From Alisma plantago-aquatica (lineage: Eukaryota; Streptophyta; Magnoliopsida; Alismatales; Alismataceae): DNA of 64,000 bases. How positions within the stretch are numbered: position 1 is the stretch's first letter; each line of letters begins with the position of its first letter. Under the pieces are notes generated by a model, which did no database searches, was not told the DNA's origin, and was given only the letters and a program-made list of their open reading frames with translations. Below are positions 45,160 to 59,196 of this stretch, one piece after another. Location: positions 1,539,463,072 through 1,539,527,071 of the forward strand of contig OY856409.1 of assembly GCA_963693085.1 (NCBI GenBank), written 5' to 3'. The translations under genes and the position numbers were made by a program.

Positions 45160-46920
45160 TGGATATATGATCTTCTCAATACATGGATGTCACTTATTCA
45201 ACATAGATACATGAAATACATCATGTAAATTGGCTATCTCTAAAGGAAACTCAAGTTTGTATGCCACTGGGCCAATTCTTCGAATGATTGGACATGGACC
45301 CATTTATCTAGGAGTTAGTTTGCCTTGCTTCCCAAACCTCATCACACCTTTCCATGGTGACACCTTCAAGTCAAAGTCTCCAACCTAAAACTAAAGTGGT
45401 CTATTCCCTTTCTCTCCATAGTTTTTTTTTGTATGTCATGTACAACTCTCAATTTTTGTCTGATCATAGATTTTTTTTCTATTGTTTCCTATACCTATTC
45501 GGGACCTAGAAGTTTCCTCTCAACAACTTCATACCAACAAATGGGATACCTACACTTCCTCCTATATAAAGCTTCATAGCAGTCCAAATCTAAAGTAAAG
45601 TGATAGATGTTATTATTAGAAAACTCTAAAAGACTAAGGTGAGCATCCCAACTTCTATTGAACTGTAAAACACATGCTCTCAACATGTCCTCCAAGGTTT
45701 GAATGGTCCATTCTGACTATCCATTTGTCTGATGGTGAAATTCTTTACTAAACTTCAATCTTTTCTCTAAAGAACGATGCAACTGATTCCTTAATTTAGA
45801 TGTGAATTTTGGATTTCTATCAAATATTAGAGAAATTGGGACCCGATGTAGTTTGACTATTTCATCTATGTAGACCTTAGATAGCTTTGGAGTATCCCAT
45901 ATTGTCTTAACTGGTATAAAGTTAGAAGACTTAGTTATTCTATCTACAATTATCCATATAGAGTCAATACCACGTGGTACCCTAGGTGATCCAACCACAA
46001 AGTACATAGTAATATGATCCCACTTCCATTTAGAAATAGGAAGTGATTGTAGAGTACCCATCGAATTCCGTTGTTCAACCTTTACTTGCTAACATACATC
46101 ACATTTAGCTACATACTTGTCCACATCTTTCTTGCTACCTGACCACAAATACAATTCTTTAAGGTTTTTATACGTCTTTGTGTTCCCATGATGCATTGTA
46201 TACATTGAAGAGTGATCTTCCTCCATGATTTGCTTCTTTAACTCAATGTCATTTGGCGCACACAATCTATCATGCTGATACAACAACTCATCATATAAAT
46301 ATTTGAACTCTATTCTTTTTTGCTCTGTCATATCATGCATAATTTGTTGCAATTCACTTTCACTCAGTTGAAACTCCTTGATATGGTCATAGAATGTAGG
46401 CCTAAATTGCATCTGTACAATCAACCTACCTTGTTCAGACACTTCAAATACCAAATTATCTCTCTCATCTTAAGCAACAAATCTCTTTTTAAACATACCA
46501 TAAAAACATTTTTACATATGATGTTTACTTCCTACTTAGAGCATCTGCTACTACATTGGTCTTCCCATGATAACAATGACAACATCATAGTCCTTTATAG
46601 TCTCTAATTACCTAACTTGTCTCAAGTTGAGATCCTCTTGAGTGAAAATGTACGTTAGACTTTTATGGTCAGTAAAGACCTGACATGACTCACAATAGAG
46701 ACAATGGCGTCACGTCTTTAAGGCATGTTTTATTGATGCAAGTTCAAGATCATGTATTGGATATTTTTCTTCATTATTTTTTAGTTATCTAGAAGCATAG
46801 GTCACTAATTTCCCTTCATTTCATCATAACACATCCCAAGACTCTTTTGGATGTATCACATAAAACCATATAACATTTATCTACTTCTAGGAAAATCAAA
46901 GCCTGTGTTATGGTTAACTT
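45160..46920 (-). pseudogene. Gypsy RNase H and integrase remnant, minus strand
   Basis: Reading down from 46920: RNase H (about 46560-46800, with Y-P-I-H-D-L-E-L-A and F-T-D-H-K-S-L), the zinc-binding region of integrase (46089-46454, with Y-V-A-K-C-D-V-C), the catalytic core (45717-46061) and a second core piece (45495-45695). The C-terminal domain follows (45250-45420, with V-S-P-W-K-G-V-M-R-F-G-K-Q-G-K-L and V-F-H-V-S-M-L). The first catalytic Asp is Tyr (M-Y-F-V); a D-R-N-P motif remains for the second. Frame breaks are frequent. The fragment is cut at 46920 by the plus-strand gypsy LTR, so its RT and gag lie beyond the window or are lost. Confidence 0.82.
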
Positions 46921-48799
46921 TGTAAGACCCATGACCTATCATAGTGCATAATATTACTTGATTTTCTTAATGAGTTTTTGTAAACCTTAATCTAATCTTG
47001 TGATAAAATTTAATAACATGTGGCATGCTTAAGTTTTCAGTTTGGTCCAGTTTTCTTGATGTTTGATCTTGCTTTGATATATGTGTAATTGTTTTGGACC
47101 AAGTTACAGTTTACCCATGTTGAGGGCTTATCTTGCAATTTGTCTCATGTTGTATGTGCCTCCTATGTTTTCCATCTTGTTGAGAAGAGTGGTGTTTGAG
47201 GGTGCCTTTTTGTACCTTGTTTCAATCATGAGAGAAGTGATGATATCTTAAATGAGTGTTTAGGGTTTTGCTTATGTGCCTTGTGTAGATGGTTGACCTT
47301 ATTAGAGTGTTGACCCTTTGAGTTGGTTTTTAGAAAACACCTTTATGTTTTTTGGCTCTAGTATCTATGGTCAAGGATGTTTTGGGTGTTCCTTGAGTCC
47401 CCTTCGATCGAACAAGCTTGGAGCTCTTACTTGGGTCAATGAAATACCTTGGGTATTGAAATGTTTTGGTATTCGACCAATGACCTTGTAGGCTATGTTT
47501 CTATTTGACCGATGGTCCTCTAAGACAAAGTGGGGTCGTTGATTTACCTTGATTTTCATGATCGTAGTTGCAAACATGGAGTTAGTGGTTGCATGGATGT
47601 TTTATGGTGGACATGTAGTGTGTTTAGTTGGACACCTAGTCTCTTATATCTCTCTCTACCCTTGAGTATATATACCTCCCTTACATGTATTAGAACATTT
47701 ACATCCTTCCTTCCTCTCCCTTTCTAGGAATTTGTCCTTGTGTGCTTGGTAAGTGGTTTTATACGTCTTGATCTTGTTTTTCTTGAAACCCTGCCCCCTT
47801 TCTTCTCTTGGTCAATCCCATTGTCCTACAAGGTGGTCATTTTGAGGAGCTTCTCTCTGATAGAGGACGAATCCATGGTTTTCCATGGTAGTACCTATGT
47901 GAGATGGATATCTCCTCCTTCTTCATTTCTTTTTTGGCCTAGGGTTTGAACCCTCATATTTTAATATTTTCTTTGACCTTGGTATGATCTTCTTCTCTTG
48001 AGGTGACTTTGCTAGATCATGGACTGGATCCCAGCTTGCCATTTCTTCTCTCTCTTGGAGATTCATGGCTTGGGAGTTGATCTTCACCTCAAGGTGGGTT
48101 ATATACTCTCTCCTCTACTATTATTTCACCTTAACACTACATGCACAGTTTATCTTACCTCTAAAACATGATTATATGTCACTTGATGATGATACCTTGT
48201 TTTAGGGTTTATGATTCTATAATAATATTGCATAGATTGCCCTTTTCTCCTAAACCCTGACTCTTGTACCCAAATCTCACGGATGGTGGAAGTACTAGTT
48301 TACATGCACATGTTTAAACATCATTTTCTCATCATGGTTATGGATCGGTTTATCTCTTTTGGTGATGGAAATTTTTAGATACATGTGATGGTTTTGAACA
48401 TTGGTTTTTCCCCTCATGTTTATGGTTGGATTATCTCTATGTTTTGATGATTGAATTCTAGCATTTTGGATGATGTTTGCCTTGATGTACTACACTCTTA
48501 GAGGCTTCAATTTTATGTTGATAACCCACCTATTTTGGTTTTTATGAGTGGTTTTCTATCCCTTGACGATCCTTGTGTTGTGGTCCAAATGGTTGAAGGT
48601 TTGGTAAAGGTTTTGGTCACTAAGATGGTTCTTTGAATAAGTCACCTAGATGACCTAGGGTCTTCACTCTGAGGCTATTGTTTTCTTTCCTTCAACTGAG
48701 GGTTTGGTTTTATGCGTTGTTGATGGTCGAACCCCAACTTTGGTTGACAAAGTGGTGAGGTGATCTTGGGTCACTGCAGTTGTCTTTAACCTAGGTTTT
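46921..48799 (+). repeat. Gypsy 5' LTR, first part
   Basis: From the LTR start to the insertion. Includes a TATA box TATATATA at 47667-47674. The last five bases (GTTTT, 48795-48799) are the target duplication of the inserted element. Confidence 0.85.
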
Positions 48800-51480
48800 T
48801 GTCATGGAACCGCTCTTACCCCAATCCTAATCTCACTTCCTAAACAATGGTAACGGGATTGAAGTGCCCGTCCCTAGGTTGCCCAAATGGATCTCACACA
48901 CCAGAATATACAATAAGAAATAATAACTCATAAAACAAAAGATTTAAATAACTAACCAACCCGATTATGGTATTGTATATTTGTCCATATCATTAGTGTT
49001 TGTTAAGAGTGGCAATGATATAATCAATTCTTCATAATGATCCATCTTGTTTGCCTAAAATAAAAATCAAGACACAATCAATGCAATTTCATGGTACGCT
49101 ATTATAAAGTAGTAAAACATTTTTATATCAAAGTAGTATACCTGGCATGACTTATATTCAAGATAAACAACAAGCAATTTTCAAAACAATATTTATTTGA
49201 CAAGATTTTATTACAGGTTTCCCATTATGCTGGTATTGAGAAGCATGCTTATATTTTTTGTGGCTCCATCACCTCAATGAGATGAGGGATGTCACAAAGA
49301 TCCATCTCTCCATATGAGGGAGGAGGTCAACAACATGTTCAAGCTCCACCCTTTAAATGAGGAAGTCTCTTGTACTCAATATCAGCAATTAATATCGATA
49401 GTCATAATGGGTAATATCATTATGTTTTAGGTGTATTGCAAACTATAATATAGAAAATTGGAAGATTAATCAATGGGGAATGAGGTAGCTCAAACATATA
49501 CATATTCAAGTATACATTTCAAGAGGTACATATAATGTATCATCAATACTATTAGTCTATTCAAGTAGGAGGTATAATAGAGTACCTTTCACCGAAGATT
49601 AGAGAAGATCTTTAGAGTAAAAGTAGGGTCAAAGTCAAGGCTTGGCACGTTAATGGGTATTCATGCATTAGTATTCCAGTCAATAATAGGGGGTCACGAG
49701 GACCAACATTAGGGTTCTTTAAGCCTCATTATTGTTCTTGGGTGTGGTATCTCATTATTGACCAATATTTCAATCTATCAAGTTCTTAAGGTCTAAGCAT
49801 CATGTTCTAACATCATATCATGGATATACATACCAAATCTACAATGAGAACTTATTTCCTAAATCATCATCAAAGATGAATTACAAGGGTCAAGATCTTG
49901 GTTTTCACAAAATTCAAAACACTCACATTCACAATATTACAATTTTATGGTTAGAACCCATCACCAGGCTTAATCATCACTCTATGGCATTAAAATCATA
50001 TTCAATAGTGAACAAGTCAACAAAAATATATCTAGATTCTTCATTATCCAAGTCATGATTTTTAGAGTCTTAAGATAATCATCAGAGTAAAATATTATGG
50101 TATCCTGAGATTAATCATGTTATTGAGTCATTTGACAAATTATATAAGCTAGAGATCAAAGTTTAGGTATATCAGTGAGAATCATGTCTCAAAAATATTT
50201 TTAAACGATTCTTTGGATTTTTTTGATCAAAATGGACTACTTGTTCATAATTTTAGGAGTGAGGAAAAAAGATAGTATTTTTGCAAGATCAAACAATAAA
50301 TCTAAATATAAAGTACAGAAGGAGATTATTACCAAGACAAAGGAAATAATGGGGGAAAACATTATCCGTTGATCGATTAGTCAACCCTTGACTTACACGA
50401 CGATTACACAGTCGAGGGAGAGCCCAAACTCAGGAACGTGTGTGAGAGGGTGGTTGTGTGGGGTGTGATATGGCTGTCAATCTTGGGTTGTGGTCAAACT
50501 ATGACCATGATCTAGCAATCATGATTGCTCACAATGCCCGCATAGGCCAACACAAAGGATGGAGGTGTTGTGACGGAGAGGCGGTCGAAGAAAAAAGGGA
50601 AAGGAGGGAGAAAGTAAGAGATTAGGATCAACGGTGTCGTTGTTGTTTGTGGGTGCATCACAAAGTTAGCGGTGGGGGTTTAATAGGGTACTAAACTGGG
50701 GTTAGGGTTCAATTTTCACCCATGGCGGTGGCCAAGACAGAGGGCTCTCTATTTTTTAAACAAGTTTATTAGAAGTAGATTAAGGGTCTATTCATATCAT
50801 AAATGAGTTCCACGTTAATTGATATGGAAAAAAAGAGAAAGTTGAGGCAGGGAAGGATTACAAATTGTGCTCATGGTCTTAGAGCTTCGATCGGACCTTC
50901 CTTTCTTGGGTTCAAGCTTTAATATGAGCAAACACCATTGGATCAAGATCCAACAGCTGCTAGGTGGTCCAGTGAGCCGTGGGTGATTAGTGCCCAGTCG
51001 TGAGTTAAAGGGTGGTTCAGAGCAAAAACCAAGGGATTGATCCTCGATTCAAAAGGTTTCACGAGCAGGTCTGGCCTATAAGCATTCAAGGGTCAGTGGA
51101 TTGAGCCCAACAAGGAATATGAAGGAGAAAAAGGACTATTTTTCTTATACATTTTGAAAAATTCATTTTCAAGTGTAGGAAAGTCCAAAGGATGTCCAAT
51201 TTGGACCATAGCTTCATGATATAGTGTAGAACAAGTGTACAAAAATTCAAGGTGAAAAGATCAAGGATGATACATAAATAAATCAAAATATTTAAGGGTA
51301 TAACAAAACTAGGGTTTCATGTATATAAGTGTATCAAATTGACTTAAGTAGTGTATTTTCAACATTGGAGATAATTGTAGAGTTGTGGAACCATGGGAAA
51401 CATTAATAGTGAGACATTCAAGTTGATTGAGGGTAATTGAGTAAATAAAACATATTTATGCCAGAATGCACTTTGTCACA
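48800..51480 (-). repeat. 3' LTR of the reversed element (2681 bp)
   Basis: Matches 53737-56941 end to end except for about 524 bp missing near 50915 and scattered changes. The TATA-like place of the other copy is changed here (near 50680). Confidence 0.88.
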
Positions 51481-53736
51481 TCCTTCCCCGTTAAAAGGAA
51501 TTTTGTCCCCAAAATTCAAAAACATCCTTAAAAAATTGGTAATATCTAATCCAAGTAATATCCTCAAGTATTGGAACTATTTAATTCATGTAACAACCTC
51601 AACTATCTAACAAAATCATGTCCTCAAAAATTATAACCACATTAAAAGTCTTTTATAAATTTGTATTTTAAAACTAGAGGTTGAAAGATCGTAGTTTAGT
51701 GATCAAGATTACTTTCAAGTAATGTCTCCACATTGAGTGAGAACTGGGATCGAGAGTCAAGATTATACTTCATGGATTGAATTGGTCATGAAGTAAAAAT
51801 ATTGTGATTCAAGAGTCAAGATCCAAATATCCAAATTTTGGGTTCCAAAAGTGCAAGTCTAGGGTTTTAATTCTTACCCAGACCACCGGTGTGGTCATTC
51901 ACCCATAACAACAATCTAGTAACATTTTGAGATTTCAACATCAATTTCTCATCAAGTATATTTGAGGTGGGTTGATGATCTAGACCAAGTTCATTTTTAT
52001 AAAATTAACCCTATGCGTATATTCAACATTACCATCCTCAAAATTATTACTGAGTCAATATATTCAAGATCTGAGTTTTTGGGTCCAAGGTCAAAATTTT
52101 GGATGTTCATATCTTAATTAAAATGAATAGATTTCTTGGGGAAAAGTGCAGTAATCACATCATATTAGGGTCCTAGCTTCTGCATGTCTTAGGTGGGGTT
52201 ATACATCCATGATAGAGATTCCATATTTCAACAATTCAAAACAAACATCATATTTTAATATCATAATTTCTTATTCAAAATCAATGGAAGGTCCCACCCT
52301 AGTTCACATTAGAGTCATACCCTAACTAATAAATCGAGTGAATCCACATAGTAAACTTTTCAAACATTTTGAGATTTGCGGATTTAAAAAGTCACTAGCC
52401 ATATATCGTGAGTGATCTTAATATCCACATGTGTGATTATACAACGAACATAAATATCAAGATCCATAATCATTTTTAAAGATTGTGTGCATCAATATCA
52501 AGAGTCAACGTTTGGACATCAATATCATAGGTTGAAACATTTCAAAGGTAGGGTTTAGATTCCAATTTAGACCTTAGGGGGGATCATTCGTCCATATTCA
52601 ATATCTGAACAACAATTAATCAATATTCAAGCAAAATTTGTGATATCAATCACCTATTTTATTACCATGGTATCAAGGTTTGATGAATGATCTAGACTTA
52701 GGTCTTTTTAGAAATTTATCCACAAGCTAGTTCAACCTTGTATTTAAAGTTAGGATTCAGGATCAAGTATTTCTATTGTCATAGACCTGACCTATCTGAG
52801 ACTTAGGTCAAGGAATCAAAATTGTGTGGAAGGGATTACCTTTCCAACTATAAATAATCAACATGATCACAATTTAGAGGTAGTCACAAAAAGGGATGTG
52901 GCTAGGAATAGGGGAGTCATAAGTCAACTACCACCCTAAACTAGCACATATGTACTTATAGTCACCAAACATTAATCATAGAAAAGTAAGAGGAGTATCA
53001 ATTATCTAATTTTACTTCATAAGGTCAATAAACAGGCAACTATATTTTGAGATTTCACAAACTTAGAATCATAGCATTTTCTTTTCTTTGATCATGGAAG
53101 GATGTCTAGTATAGGTTCAATCAATAGTGATCATATCAATCCTTAGGTGTAAAACATGGATTCCACCTTATTTCACCATATCAAAAATTTGCCTTAGACA
53201 TAGAAAGTACTCATATCCGATTTAAAGATATTGACTTTGCATAAACTTTACATGTGAGTAGGTTACCTTCAAGAGAACTTTATTGTGTCAACTAGGGATT
53301 TTAATTCAAAACTAGATCATGGCATGATATTGGTTGATACCTTTCATCATATTTTTTAATTGTTACCCCATGCTACCTGAAATAGGGAGAGTACATGTTG
53401 AGTCAAGACATTCTATTAGAGACGAGAGACGAGGAGTCAACCTACTACTTTCTAATAGGTGTCTAGAGGTAGTCCTTACAGAAATGATGAGGAGTGAGCT
53501 TACTCTCTAGGGTTTCATAGGAGAATCTTTAGGTCCAATTCTGGATCAATTGAGGCCGAGTTGAGTGGGGAACCTCAGCCACCATTGTGAGATAGATAGG
53601 AGGTGAGTACTAGACAAAAACTTGATCCTAGACACCTCAGTTTTCACCATTGTGGACTTTATGGTTTCTTGTGTTCAAGAGACTTAAGAAATTATTTGCT
53701 TAAAGAATATGAGAGTGTGTAGGCTCTGATACCAAC
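51481..53736 (-). other. Interior of the reversed element
   Basis: 2256 bp with no open frame of note and no recognisable retroelement protein. Polypurine end at 51481-51520 and primer-binding site at 53722-53735, both for minus-strand orientation. Confidence 0.7.
53722..53735 (-). other. Primer-binding site of the reversed element
   Basis: On the minus strand this reads TTGGTATCAGAGCC, directly downstream of the LTR at 53737-56941. It fixes the element's orientation. Confidence 0.85.
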
Positions 53737-56700
53737 TGTCACAGAACCATTCTTATCGCAATCCCAATCCCACTACCTAAATAGTGGTAAAGGGATTGAA
53801 GCACCCGTCCTTAGGTTGCCCAAATGGATTTCAGGAACTGACATATAAAATAATAAATGATAACTCATAAAACAAAAGATTTAAAGAACTAACCAACCTG
53901 ATTATGATATTTTAGATTTGTCCATATCATCAACGTTTGTCAAGAGCATCAATGATTTAGTCAATTCTTCATAATGATCCATTATATTTGCCTAAATCAA
54001 AAATTAATACACAATCAATGAAATTGCATGGTATGTTATTAAAAACAAGTAATATAGTTTTATATCAAAGTAGTATACTTGGAAGGACTTATATTTAAGA
54101 TACACAACAAGCGATTTTAAAAGTAGTATTTATTTGACATGGTTTATTACAACTTTCCCATTATGCTGATATCGAGAAGCATGCTTATATTAATGTGGCT
54201 CCATCACCCCCAACAAGATGAGGGAGGTCACCAGGATCCATCTCTCCATATGAGAGAGGAGGTCAACAACATGTACAATATCCACCTTTCGAATGAGGTG
54301 GTCACTTGTATTTAATATCAACAATCATTACTGGCAGTCATAATGGGCAATATCATTTATGTTTCAGGCATATTTCAAACTATAATATAGAAAATTGAAA
54401 GACTAATCACTAGAGAACAAGGAATCTCAAACAAATACATATCCAAGTATACATTTCAAGAGGTACATAAAATGTATCATCAATACTATTAGACTGTTCA
54501 AGGAGAAGTTATAACAATATACCTTTCACCGACAATTAGAATAAGATCTTGAGAGTAAAAGTAGGGCCAAAGTCAATCCCTGGCACATTAATGGGTATTC
54601 ATGCATTAGTATTTCAGTCTATAATAGGGGGTCACATAGAGCAACATTACGTCTTTAAGCCTCATTATTGTTCTTGCATTTGGTATCTCATTATTGACCA
54701 ATATTTCAATCTATCAAGTTTTTAAGGTCTAAAAATCATGTTCTAACATCATATCATGGATATCCACACCTAATCTATAATGAGCACTTAATTCCTATAT
54801 CATCATCTAAGATGAATTACAAAGGTCAAGATCATGGTTTTCACAAGATTTAGAACACTCAGATTCACAATATTACAATATTAAGGCTAGAACCCATTAT
54901 CAATCATCACTTTATGGTATTGAAATCATATCTAAGAGTGAACAAGTCAACAAAAATAGATATATATTCTTAATTAATCAAGTCATAGTTCTCAGAGTCT
55001 CAAGATAATCATCAGAGTAAAATATTAGGATTTCTAGAGATTAATCATGATTATTGAGTCATTTGACAAATTATATAAGTAAGAGATCAAAGTCTAGGTA
55101 AATCAGTGACAATAATGTAGAATCAGGTCTTAAAAGTATTTTTATACAATTTCTTAGATTTTTCTAATCAAAATGAACTATTTGTTCATAATTTTTGGAG
55201 CTAGTAATAAAAGATACCATTTTCGCAAGATCAAACAATCAATCTGAATATTAAGCAGAGAAGGAGACCATTACCAAGAAAAAGGAAATAGCGGAAAAAA
55301 ATGTGGGTTGTTGATTGGTCAGTCAACCCTTGATTGGCACGAAGATCGCCCAGTCGAAGGACAGCCTGATCTCAGGAATGTGTGTAGGGGAGTGGTTGTA
55401 TGGGGTGCGATCTGGCTGTCAATCTTGCATTGTGGTCAAACTTTGACCGTGATCTAGCGATCATGATTGCTCACCACTTCCACATAGGATTGTGCATAGT
55501 ATGGCAGCGCCGTGGGGCAGAGGTGGTCGGATAAAAGAGGGAAATGAGGGAGAGAGTAAGAGTGAAGGACTGACGGTGTGTTTGGTGTTTGTGGGTGCAT
55601 CATGAAGTTAGTGGTGGAGTTTTTATAGGTACTAAACTAAAGTTAGGGTTCAATTGTGTCACAACACCCATGGCAGAGGCCTGAAGAGAGGGATATAGAT
55701 TGTTCTTGAATCAAGTTGACTAGAAGTAGATTAAGTGTCTATTTAGATCATAAATGAGTTCCAAGTTAATTGATATGGAAAAAAAGGAAAAACAAGGAGG
55801 GGAAGGATCCCAAATTGGTCCCATGCTCTCAAAGATTTGGACGTACCTTCCTTTCTTGGGTGCAAGCTGCATGGAACTCTTCACACATCACATTATCCTG
55901 AGGGGTAAGGGAAAAACTTAACCTTCTCCACCAAACCATGTCAAAAGAACCCATGCATCGGGGACTCAACTCTCTTAGATATAAGCTTAGAAGGGCCAGA
56001 TTTTCATGCCACATATCCCCCCACAGTGAACTGCATGTTAGTCTACTTTGCATCAACTTACAACTCATGTCGTCCCCAGTCTCCTTTCAACCATTGCATG
56101 ATCAAAGTGACTTCATCTGCACACACTGTGGTCTTTTCCTGACCTTCACGAGGTCCCTTCACCAACATCATCTTAATGAAGTGGTGACTGACACAACCTC
56201 CCTTGCAAAGCTTCTTTACATCCTGAAACTGTCTATGGTGGTTATCATCACATCTTACTAAAGACAAGAATTGTCTCCATGCATCACCTTGAACTAGCAC
56301 ACATGCTCTAATCAGACCCTCTAGTCTGGATCGTACTAACCATTAGCTAGGGTGATAAACTATACTAACATCGAGTTCTTCATGTACCTACTCCCACATA
56401 TGGATCGAGATATAACTATTGTTGGGTGGTCCGCTGAGCCGCGGGTCATTTGTGCCTAACCACCAGTATAAGGGAATTTTAGAGCAAAAACCAAGGAATT
56501 GATCCCCGGTTCACAAGATGTCATGAGCGGGTCTGGTCTATAAGAATTCAAGGGTTAGTGGGTCAATTCCAACAAGGAATATTAAGAAGGAAAAATACTA
56601 TTTTACTTGTACAATTTGAAAAATTTGTATCTAAATGTAGAAAATTCCAAATGACCTCAAATTTAAAGAATAACTTCATGATAGAGGGTAGAACAAATGT

Positions 56701-56941
56701 ACAAAAATTCAAGGTAAAAAGATCAAGGGTGATACATAAATCAATACAAAGATTTAAGGGTATAACAAAACTAGGGTTTCATGTATATAAGTTTATCAAG
56801 TTGACTCAAGTAGTGTATTTTAACGTTGCAGATAATTGTAGAGTCGTGGAAATGTAGGAAACAATAACAGTGAGAAATTCAAGTTGATTGAGGGTAATTG
56901 AGTAAATAAACCATATTTATGCCAAAATGCACTTTGTCACA
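53737..56941 (-). repeat. 5' LTR of the reversed element (3205 bp)
   Basis: Repeat of 48800-51480 with an extra segment at about 55870-56400. A TATA box CCTATAAAAA on the minus strand lies at 55621-55630. Confidence 0.88.
55621..55630 (-). promoter_or_regulatory. Likely TATA box of the reversed element
   Basis: CCTATAAAAA on the minus strand, in the sense of the element. It is altered in the other LTR. Confidence 0.45.
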
Positions 56942-59071
56942 GTTTTCCCTTTGGTCAAAGGTGGGATGATGTTTCTCTTAGTGGTTGAGGTCGGTGTTTG
57001 CCTTTGACTAGTGTGGTCTGTTTTGTCTTCGATTGCAGAAGATGATTGGATTTGGTTCTCTTCCACTTGTGGGATTTTCTAGTTCAAGTTCTTCTTGTAT
57101 GATCAAACTAATAGTGGTGATGGTTAAATAATGAAATGGTTCCAAGAATGTGGGAAGTAGTGACATTAGGGTTGGATGCTATATGATGTTTTGACAAACC
57201 CTAATCGATTAAATATGAGTAATCCTAACCCTAGCCTTGAATACATGATGTAATGTCTATTTTCTTGAATGATTAGCATGTGTTGAAGTATTTTGTCTCT
57301 CTAGCCTTGAATACATGATGAAATGTTTATTTGCTTGAATGATTGGCATGTGTGAAGTATTTTGTCTCTCTCCTACATGTGCAATGCTTACGTTGTAGGT
57401 TGAATGAACATCATATCTTGTGAATGTTGTGATATCCTTATGTAACATAGAGTGACAATTATGATCCTTGAGGACGTATGATGAATTGATGATGTTTCTA
57501 TAGGGAACAATGTGAATCATCTGGTGACCATAAGGATGAATACGTGCCTAATGTGAGGTGATATCCTCTGATAATGTGATGAGGGATGGTTATATCGTGA
57601 TGATGTAATCATGGTGATGGCTTGGTGTAAGGTCGTGATACAATATCATGTAGTGATGTGATCAACTTTATATTTGATATATTTATATCTTATGAAGTGG
57701 TGATCTACCCCTTATCTTTGTAGAATTTGTTTAGGGTATGTACGTTGTAACTTGATTGATGCATTAAAAGATACCCAATTAGAAATGATTAATCAAGTGG
57801 TACCCTAATCATGTAGATTTCCCTAAGCCATAGATCCATCTTCAACGTGAGTAATTGTTGGATGGTGAAATGAGTAATTCCCAAGGGAAACTAGGAGTGC
57901 ATGTTATTGAATATGTGGGGGTGTAAGTTGAGGATATATCTATGCATCCACAATTACATGTTATGGAGGAAGACTGTGGTCATGGCGTGGTAGAAGAATG
58001 ACTACAGTTGTATCTCAGTATGTGATATGATAGAGGACATATGAAGTTGTACCTCAGATGATTGGGTTTGTATACCCTATTTTCTAATATCGTGCCTAAT
58101 ACCAAGGCAGACTAGGATGATTTGCAATTTGACTCTAGATGTCACTGTAGCAGACTCAGAGTGACTAAGGGTGTTAGAGATCATAGGAGTTTGGTCCTCC
58201 TAGATCTTATATGGCACTGATTTGACTTAGCAATGGTCAGTTGGAGTATGAGTGGTATACCTCATCCCCACAGGGCATAATAAAAGACATAATATAGCTG
58301 TGTAGTACATTTTGTTAGGGTTAAACACGAGTCACATTGGATGACCCTTTGCCTTACTTCTTATATTGTTTAATTGATAATGGCTATACATGTTCTTCAT
58401 ATTCCTTCTAAAAGTATATGATGATCTATGGATCAGTTTTAGCTGCTTAAATAGGTTAATTTGTGTCATCAGTTTTACTTGTTCATTTAGATGAATCTAC
58501 TCATAATGATTAATCTATTATAATCTATATGTGGCGACAATAGTTATTGGCAGAGAGTTATATCTCTTGCTGGGACGTTAGTCTCACCCTGTGGATTTCC
58601 ACATTTTTAGGTGGTCGTACATGACACGGGAGAGATCGTGTGGTTAAGGAGGAGCAACAAGGAGATTAGTAACTGTTAATGGCTGGATATGCTTCTAGTG
58701 TTTAGTATTACAGTACTATGTGTCGTCCCTATACTCTCATGTCCTTGGCGATGTTTTGTAGATGTTGTGCATTGATATGAGGGTTTTGGTAGTATGCCAT
58801 GGTTATACATTTATGACTTGTATATATAAACAATTTATTTTTTGTAACAGTTTTGTGGCAATATGGCCACTATATAGTGATGTATATACCTTTATGGTAT
58901 GATATGAATTACATGTGGCTCAACTTTTAAACTTCCATGTAAGGTGCTCCACTTTTGTGGCTATATGAAATCAATTTTAATTTACTGTGCTTTTTGGTAA
59001 TCTGGATGTTTAGTTATTAATTTTGCTCTTTTTTTTTAGTAATCTTGCTTTAGTGTGATCGATGTGTCACA
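56942..59071 (+). repeat. Gypsy 5' LTR, second part
   Basis: Resumes with the second GTTTT and runs to the LTR end GTGTCACA, six bases before the primer-binding site. Contains a 70-bp tandem duplication (57231-57369). Its last 500 bp resemble the end of the solo LTR at 20450-20973. Confidence 0.85.
57231..57369 (+). repeat. 70-bp tandem duplication in the gypsy LTR
   Basis: 57231-57300 and 57301-57369 are the same unit (starts CTAGCCTTGAATACATGATG) with five or six changes. Confidence 0.92.
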
Positions 59072-59077
59072 CTTGGT

Positions 59078-59091
59078 TGGTATCATAGCTC
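59078..59091 (+). other. Primer-binding site of the gypsy element
   Basis: TGGTATCATAGCTC, the initiator-Met tRNA site with one change, six bases after the LTR. Confidence 0.75.
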
Positions 59092-59196
59092 TAGGTTCAT
59101 TGAGTCTATAGGGATGTAGGACTATGGTTGTGTCTGTTCTTGTGTTGTCCAATAAATCTAATTGCAACTTCTACTCATGTAGAAGACGAAGAAGAT

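Larger units (their letters stand above)
48800..56941 (-). mobile_element. Reversed non-autonomous LTR element (LARD-like), 8.1 kb, GTTTT duplication
   Basis: Two direct repeats, 48800-51480 and 53737-56941, begin TGTCA on the plus strand and end TTTGTCACA. On the minus strand the PBS (GCTCTGATACCAA as read on plus, 53722-53735) adjoins the 53737-56941 repeat, making that the 5' LTR and the element minus-oriented. The polypurine-type end lies at 51481-51520. GTTTT stands at 48795-48799 and 56942-56946. The 2256-bp interior has no coding capacity that I can find, so it is a non-autonomous LARD-like element relying on a relative. Confidence 0.9.

Noticed and set aside
55938..56261. 107-residue plus-strand frame in the reversed element
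   Set aside because: Present in only one LTR and unlike any known family; noted under the extra 524 bp rather than called a gene.
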